This document shows, one piece after another, positions 63,964-64,000 of a stretch of DNA of 64,000 bases. A program made the translations under genes and the position numbers. Origin of the DNA: Rhodobacteraceae bacterium HTCC2150 (GTDB taxonomy: Bacteria > Pseudomonadota > Alphaproteobacteria > Rhodobacterales > Rhodobacteraceae). How positions within the stretch are numbered: position 1 is the first letter of the stretch; each line of letters opens with the position of its first letter. The stretch covers positions 1-64,000 of the forward strand of contig AAXZ01000001.1 in assembly GCA_000169395.1 (NCBI GenBank), given 5' to 3'. The notes beneath the pieces were generated by a model. It was not told where the DNA came from and made no database searches. It saw only the letters and a program-made list of their open reading frames with translations.

Positions 63964-64000
63964 ATGACACCCGTTGATATTTTTGCACTATATGCTGGGC
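63964..64000 (+). CDS. Start of next gene, cut by right edge
   Basis: ATG 63964 with AGGA nine bases upstream opens a frame (MTPVDIFALYAG) that leaves the window after 12 codons. Too short to identify. Confidence 0.5.
   Translation, partial: MTPVDIFALYAG

Noticed and set aside
1-64000. CRISPR arrays, insertion sequences, prophage or integrase genes
   Set aside because: No spaced direct repeats, transposase or integrase motifs were seen on either strand.

Overview
The window looks like chromosomal DNA of a marine Rhodobacterales bacterium (roseobacter group) with a fairly low G+C content for that order. The basis is a set of families typical of the order: a Rhodobacter-type porin, DUF2125, DUF3576, DUF6473, a TIGR03862 flavoprotein, a fused TRAP permease, HspQ, the aminotransferase-ftsK-lolA neighbourhood and leuS-lptE-holA. 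There is no rRNA, CRISPR array, integrase or transposase; one tRNA (Trp, CCA) is present.

Layout. 1-11.9 kb is an accessory metabolic region: a TRAP transporter (binding protein plus fused DctQM permease cut by the left edge), a TerC-like membrane protein translationally coupled to a GMC oxidoreductase, a divergent IclR regulator, a fumarylpyruvate-hydrolase-like enzyme, a Cys/Met-type PLP lyase, an M20 deacylase, a maleate isomerase/Asp-Glu racemase-like enzyme and a DUF3237 protein. Together they suggest uptake and breakdown of an organic acid or acylated amino acid; the substrate is not readable from sequence.

11.9-15.8 kb holds an AT-rich gap, a truncated alpha/beta hydrolase with an internal stop, a small ORF with an internal stop, then two tandem, coupled, paralogous secreted proteins that join a LysM domain to a solute-binding (SBP_bac_3-like) domain. 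15.8-18.6 kb is an amino-acid-type ABC transporter with one permease, followed by an AhpD-like protein. 18.6-24.8 kb has purC, a Hint-domain protein, a second racemase-like paralog, tRNA-Trp, an acyltransferase interrupted by TAG at codon 27, and a lipoprotein.

24.8-64 kb is mostly core chromosome: parC, an SH3 protein, an SDR, a HIG1-type protein with a PduO-type adenosyltransferase, etfBA, a DUF6473 gene broken by TGA, 3-hydroxybutyryl-CoA dehydrogenase, hspQ, an AEC transporter, a lytic transglycosylase, lolA, ftsK, a DapC-like aminotransferase, an amidase, a UbiH-family hydroxylase, Trm112, a Lon-N protein, a CnoX-like thioredoxin, xthA, an OmpR-type regulator, ribA, an L,D-transpeptidase, a YggS-type PLP protein, a TPR-sulfotransferase, a porin, DUF3576, leuS-lptE-holA-GST, a TIGR03862 flavoprotein, MscS, enoyl-CoA hydratase/SDR and DUF2125.

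The most notable signals are the tandem LysM-receptor operon with its scarred upstream region, and four otherwise intact reading frames each carrying one in-frame stop. These may be recent gene decay, base errors or readthrough, which the sequence alone cannot separate. Identifications rest on reading motifs by eye; no database search was run.
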